Assembly (NCBI GenBank): GCA_003649845.1
Contig: QMTB01000078.1
Span: forward strand, 1 to 7,211
Length of the DNA: 7,211 bases
Source: Thermoplasmata archaeon
Lineage (GTDB): Archaea; Thermoplasmatota; E2; DHVEG-1
Direction: 5' to 3'
Notes under the pieces: generated by a model
Told to the model about the DNA's origin: nothing
What the model saw: only the letters and a program-made list of their open reading frames with translations
The model's database searches: none
In this document: one piece after another, positions 7,133 through 7,211 of the stretch
Layout of the letters: each line of letters begins with the position of its first letter
Position numbering within the stretch: the first letter of the stretch is position 1
Translations under genes and position numbers: made by a program

Positions 7133-7139
7133 TTTATAT
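7133..7139 (+). promoter_or_regulatory. Possible TATA box for the right-edge gene
   Basis: TTTATAT lies about 35 bases before the ATG at 7170. The predicted transcript start would fall close to the Shine-Dalgarno at 7157-7163, which is tight, so an upstream AT-rich word around 7110-7125 may be the real element. Confidence 0.25.
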
Positions 7140-7156
7140 CTAGAATAGTTTGTCTT

Positions 7157-7163
7157 AGGAGAT
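7157..7163 (+). promoter_or_regulatory. Shine-Dalgarno AGGAGAT for the right-edge gene
   Basis: AGGAGAT lies 6 bases before the ATG at 7170. It is the main support for calling a real gene start from the few codons that remain. Confidence 0.65.
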
Positions 7164-7169
7164 TAAGAA

Positions 7170-7211
7170 ATGAGAAACATATGGCTATTAGGAGTTATTG
7201 TAAGCCTAGTT
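7170..7211 (+). CDS. Start of an unidentified gene with hydrophobic N-terminus (partial)
   Basis: Only 14 codons are present: MRNIWLLGVIVSLV, with no stop before the right edge. One positive charge near the start followed by an apolar run suggests a signal peptide or a first membrane segment, so the product is probably exported or membrane-bound. The ribosome site is good and the gene is divergent from pyrE, sharing the spacer with the inverted repeat at 7058-7080. No family can be named from this much sequence. Confidence 0.6.
   Translation, partial: MRNIWLLGVIVSLV

Noticed and set aside
1..7211. CRISPR array, tRNA or rRNA genes, insertion sequences, defence systems
   Set aside because: No spaced direct repeats, cloverleaf-type segments, transposase motifs or inverted-repeat element ends were seen on either strand.

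Overview
This window reads as a stretch of an AT-rich archaeal chromosome. The archaeal signs are a Taw1-type wyosine enzyme, a stand-alone GPN-loop GTPase, a PurD of the NRNPG-containing archaeal type, a short PyrE, TATA-box-like promoters about 25-30 bases ahead of likely transcription starts, heavy use of ATA (Ile) and AGA (Arg) codons, and mixed leaderless and Shine-Dalgarno-led starts. Thermoplasmatota or a related euryarchaeal lineage is my best guess, mainly from the style of the large secreted protein; no rRNA or other marker in the window confirms it.

Layout. Positions 1-3207 (minus strand) hold the first 1069 codons of a very large secreted or surface protein whose C-terminus lies beyond the left edge. 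About 190 bases of AT-rich divergent promoter region follow. Positions 3394-4332 (plus) encode Taw1, the radical-SAM tRNA 4-demethylwyosine synthase. Positions 7019-4322 (minus) carry a compact cluster in the order pyrE, purD, GPN-loop GTPase. The GTPase and taw1 are convergent and overlap by 11 bases at their 3' ends. Positions 7020-7169 are a second divergent promoter region with a perfect 8-bp inverted repeat. At 7170 a plus-strand gene begins with a good Shine-Dalgarno and a hydrophobic N-terminus, and it is cut by the right edge.

How the genes fit together. PyrE (pyrimidine branch, uses PRPP and orotate) and PurD (purine branch, uses phosphoribosylamine made from PRPP) are neighbours in nucleotide biosynthesis and look co-transcribed. 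The GTPase starts directly after the purD stop codon in the same reading frame, so it is probably translated with purD; its link to nucleotide synthesis is positional only. Taw1 acts on tRNA-Phe position 37.

The least ordinary item is the large secreted protein. By eye it contains degenerate cell-wall-binding-repeat-2-like units, one apparently interrupted by a roughly 300-residue beta-rich insertion, followed by a C-terminal region with a conserved-looking His-Gly and an Ala-Cys motif. I see no rRNA, tRNA, CRISPR array, insertion sequence or defence system. No gene-free stretch exceeds about 190 bases.
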